Part shown: positions 61,915-64,000 of the stretch, one piece after another
Layout: each line of letters begins with the position of its first letter
Position numbering within the stretch: position 1 is the first letter of the stretch
NCBI GenBank assembly: GCA_016720565.1
Contig: JADKKJ010000001.1
Location: 248,001 to 312,000 of the forward strand
Length of the DNA stretch: 64,000 nucleotides
Direction: 5' to 3'
From: Chitinophagaceae bacterium
GTDB taxonomy: Bacteria > Bacteroidota > Bacteroidia > Chitinophagales > Chitinophagaceae
Program-made: the position numbers and the translations under genes
Notes under the pieces: model-generated
Told to the model about the DNA's origin: nothing
Database searches by the model: none
The model's input: only the letters and a program-made list of their open reading frames with translations

Positions 61915-62595
61915 TTAAATATTGATGGTCTCGCCTATGGAAGGCAGGTGCAATGTACAACCTGCGTTTTTAAAACAGTTCACTGCTTTTTCGTGATCGA
62001 TCTTTATATAACCGAATGAATCGTAATGAACACCGATCACGTGTTTACAGTCAACCAAATAAGCGGCTTCTACCGCATCTTCATAGCCCATGGTAAAGTT
62101 GTCGCCGATGGGTAATATCGCAAAATTTAATTTTGCCCATTTGGGTACCAGTTGCATGTCGAGGGTAAGCGCCGTATCGCCGGAATAATAAAAACCTCCT
62201 TCTTTTCCGCTAACGATAAACCCCATTGGGTTGCCTCCATTGCTGCCATCGGGCAGGCAGGAGGAATGCTGGGCCACCACACAGCGAACTTTAATTCCCA
62301 GGAATTCCCTTTGTCCGCCGGTGTTCATCGGATGGTTGTTCATCACCCCGTTTTTCCCCAGCCACTGGCAGATCTCCCAATTGCTCACCACCAGGGCCCC
62401 GGTAGATTGGGCCAGTGCCACGCAATCCGCTATATGGTCCACGTGTCCATGACTAACCAGGATAAGGTCGGCCTCGATCTCCGCGATATTTATATGTTTT
62501 GCCAGTTCATTATGGGTGATAAAAGGGTCAAATAATATTTTTTTCCCTTCTGTCTCCACCATAAAACAGGAATGGCCGTAATAAGTATATTTCAT
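61915..62595 (-). CDS. UPF0173-family metal-dependent hydrolase
   Basis: A 226-residue metallo-beta-lactamase fold protein with the metal motif SHGHVDHIAD near residue 49, further ligands in AQHSS and GDTALTLDM, and GVHYDSFGYI near the C-terminus. The N-terminus MKYTYYGHSCFMVE is characteristic of UPF0173. Substrates are not known. It heads the unit with parA and parB. Confidence 0.93.
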   Translation of the reverse strand: MKYTYYGHSCFMVETEGKKILFDPFITHNELAKHINIAEIEADLILVSHGHVDHIADCVALAQSTGALVVSNWEICQWLGKNGVMNNHPMNTGGQREFLGIKVRCVVAQHSSCLPDGSNGGNPMGFIVSGKEGGFYYSGDTALTLDMQLVPKWAKLNFAILPIGDNFTMGYEDAVEAAYLVDCKHVIGVHYDSFGYIKIDHEKAVNCFKNAGCTLHLPSIGETINI

Positions 62596-62617
62596 AAAGG
62601 CTGGTTAACAGTAAATA

Positions 62618-62625
62618 CAAAAATA
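62618..62625 (-). promoter_or_regulatory. -7 box for the UPF0173-parA-parB unit
   Basis: Reads TATTTTTG on the minus strand (TAnnTTTG), 22 bases before the ATG at 62595. It is divergent from the box at 62647. Confidence 0.6.
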
Positions 62626-62646
62626 AGCCTACTGGCCGAACCTAAG

Positions 62647-62654
62647 TAAATTTG
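62647..62654 (+). promoter_or_regulatory. -7 box next to the metallophosphoesterase start codon
   Basis: Reads TAAATTTG (TAnnTTTG), separated from the ATG at 62659 by only four bases, the same spacing as at 21275. It predicts a leaderless or nearly leaderless mRNA. Confidence 0.5.
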
Positions 62655-62658
62655 TAAC

Positions 62659-63900
62659 ATGCATCGTTCCCGTTTCTGGTGGGTCATCATTGTATTCCTG
62701 GTATTGATCGACCTCTATTTTTTCCAGGCACTTCGTTTAATAGGAGCCGGTATGCCCTCGCTTACCCGAACTATCGTTTATTCCGTATACTGGTTTTTAT
62801 CGGTAACGGCAATGGCAGGCTGGATATACCTTCCTTACATGCATTTTGAAAAGCAGGCCAAAATGGGAAGAGCTAAATATTTTTCCATACTGGCCGGTGT
62901 TTTCATATCCAAATTCATCGGCGCTATATTTTTTCTGCTGAATGATATCTGGAGGGGATTTTCCTGGATGCTGGGCAACCATGAGGTCAGCGTTCCACGG
63001 TCCTTTATTTTCAGTTCCATTGGTTTGATCGCTGCCGGTACTTTGTTCCTTTTATTACTGTACGGATTCCGGAATAAGTATAAATACAAGGTCCATAAAG
63101 TAAAGCTGAGATACGACAACCTGCCCGAACCATTCCGGGGATTGAAACTGGTACATATTTCGGATATACACTCTGGTAGTTTCACCAACAAAGACGCGGT
63201 TCAGAAAGGGATCGACAAGATCCTTCACCAGGAACCTGATCTCATTCTTTTTACCGGCGACCTGGTGAATAATGTGGCTGATGAGATGAAGGATTACATG
63301 GATGTTTTCAGTCAGCTGAAAGCCCCCATGGGCGTCTATTCCACCCTGGGCAATCACGACTATGGAGATTACCTTAACTGGCCCAGCCAGGCGCATAAAG
63401 AGGAGAACCTGGAAAAACTGAAAAAAGTGCACGAAGAACTGGGCTGGCGTTTATTAATGAATGAACATGTGGTACTGGAAAGGGAAAATGAGAAGATAGT
63501 TGTAATAGGAATAGAGAACTGGAGTGCCAAGGCCAGGTTTACCAGTTATGGTGATCTGAAGAAAGCATATGAAGGTGCCGAAGGCTATCCATTTAAGATA
63601 TTAATGAGCCATGACCCCTCTCATTGGAGGGCGGAAGTGCTGAAATCTTATAAGGATATTGACCTGACGCTTTCGGGCCATACCCACGGAATGCAATTTG
63701 GTTTTGAAGTGCCCGGAATAAAATGGAGTCCTGTGCGTTATGTATACCGGGAATGGGCCGGATTATACCTGTCCGGGGAGGATGCCAGCAGTGTTCGTAA
63801 AAATCCGCAAAAGCTTTATATTAATCGTGGGTTTGGGTTTATTGGATATCCGGGCAGGGTAGGTATACTACCAGAGATCACGGTACTGGAATTCCACTAA
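62659..63900 (+). CDS. Membrane-anchored metallophosphoesterase
   Basis: A 413-residue protein with four predicted helices in the first 140 residues (about 8-26, 37-60, 75-96 and 112-134) followed by a calcineurin-like phosphoesterase domain. The metal motifs are VHISDIHSGSF (near 168), FTGDLVNN (near 196), LGNHDYGD (near 231), SHDPSHW (near 316) and SGHTHGMQFG (near 337). This resembles the YkuE/YaeI group, which can act on lipid-linked or envelope phosphodiesters. The first ATG is needed for helix 1. Confidence 0.93.
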   Translation: MHRSRFWWVIIVFLVLIDLYFFQALRLIGAGMPSLTRTIVYSVYWFLSVTAMAGWIYLPYMHFEKQAKMGRAKYFSILAGVFISKFIGAIFFLLNDIWRGFSWMLGNHEVSVPRSFIFSSIGLIAAGTLFLLLLYGFRNKYKYKVHKVKLRYDNLPEPFRGLKLVHISDIHSGSFTNKDAVQKGIDKILHQEPDLILFTGDLVNNVADEMKDYMDVFSQLKAPMGVYSTLGNHDYGDYLNWPSQAHKEENLEKLKKVHEELGWRLLMNEHVVLERENEKIVVIGIENWSAKARFTSYGDLKKAYEGAEGYPFKILMSHDPSHWRAEVLKSYKDIDLTLSGHTHGMQFGFEVPGIKWSPVRYVYREWAGLYLSGEDASSVRKNPQKLYINRGFGFIGYPGRVGILPEITVLEFH

Positions 63901-63910
63901 AATATTATTT

Positions 63911-63927
63911 CCATTGAATTGCAATGG
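63911..63927. terminator. Weak hairpin between convergent gene ends
   Basis: CCATTG (63911-63916) pairs with CAATGG (63922-63927) around AATTG, 10 bases after the phosphoesterase stop. T-richness on either side is modest, so the terminator role is uncertain. Confidence 0.35.
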
Positions 63928-63936
63928 TTTAAACCT

Positions 63937-64000
63937 TTAACGGGCTTTACCGTCATATGAACTGTTCCAACTGCCGATGATAAAAAAATGGTCGATATGT
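63937..64000 (-). CDS. Possible C-terminal end of a gene running off the right edge
   Basis: One minus-strand frame is open from the edge to a stop at 63937-63939 and would encode HIDHFFIIGSWNSSYDGKAR at the C-terminus. The composition is protein-like and the convergent position next to the hairpin is plausible, but 20 residues are too few to be sure or to name a family. Confidence 0.3.
   Translation of the reverse strand, partial: HIDHFFIIGSWNSSYDGKAR

Overview
The window is a gene-dense stretch of a Bacteroidota chromosome, most probably from the Chitinophagaceae or a close relative. The evidence is the many promoter boxes matching TAnnTTTG, start codons without clear Shine-Dalgarno sequences, a TonB-dependent receptor with a carboxypeptidase-like N-terminal domain, a type IX secretion sorting domain, SprB-like repeats, zinc-free L36 and S4 ribosomal proteins, and Bacteroidota-type DUF5683 and DUF6702 proteins. 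I see no insertion sequence, prophage, CRISPR array, tRNA or rRNA.

Layout. 1-6.2 kb: truncated TonB receptor, rpe, a TPR lipoprotein divergent from a beta-propeller lipoprotein, a small membrane protein and a YfcE-like phosphoesterase. 6.5-14.5 kb: homogentisate dioxygenase, then a TetR-controlled export operon (TetR, TolC, HlyD, two ABC ATPases, two ABC-2 permeases) with a visible operator on its promoter. 15-19 kb: infA-rpmJ-rpsM-rpsK-rpsD-rpoA-rplQ, with structured intergenic RNA candidates and CTAGC-rich repeats. 19-26.9 kb: carA, aroQ, a CoA-transferase family enzyme, a large BNR/sortilin-type protein and an esterase. 27-33 kb: two tandem M1 metallopeptidases with strong terminators, next to a HupE/UreJ membrane protein and a DUF6702 protein. 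33-41.4 kb: CBS-domain membrane protein, PAP2 phosphatase, LTA-synthase-like sulfatase, methyltransferase, a glmM-type mutase, cysteine desulfurase and two small genes. 41.5-43.8 kb: aconitase broken by a one-base deletion. 43.8-49.5 kb: a T9SS cargo protein, then an ECF sigma factor, a putative anti-sigma/beta-barrel fusion and a SprB-repeat cytochrome c lipoprotein, then ubiX. 49.8-56.5 kb: DPP-IV-like peptidase, an alpha-oxoamine synthase and a second BNR/sortilin protein. 56.5-64 kb: response regulator, histidine kinase, dapB, DUF5683, parB, parA, a UPF0173 hydrolase, a membrane metallophosphoesterase and the possible tail of one more gene.

How the genes work together. The efflux operon reads as one self-repressed export machine. 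The ribosomal cluster is one transcription unit with its own promoter and terminator. The sigma factor, the barrel protein and the cytochrome lipoprotein form a compact cell-envelope cassette that is the best candidate for an incompletely described system: its middle protein appears to have both an inner-membrane helix and an outer-membrane barrel. The HupE/DUF6702/M1 cluster is the second candidate.
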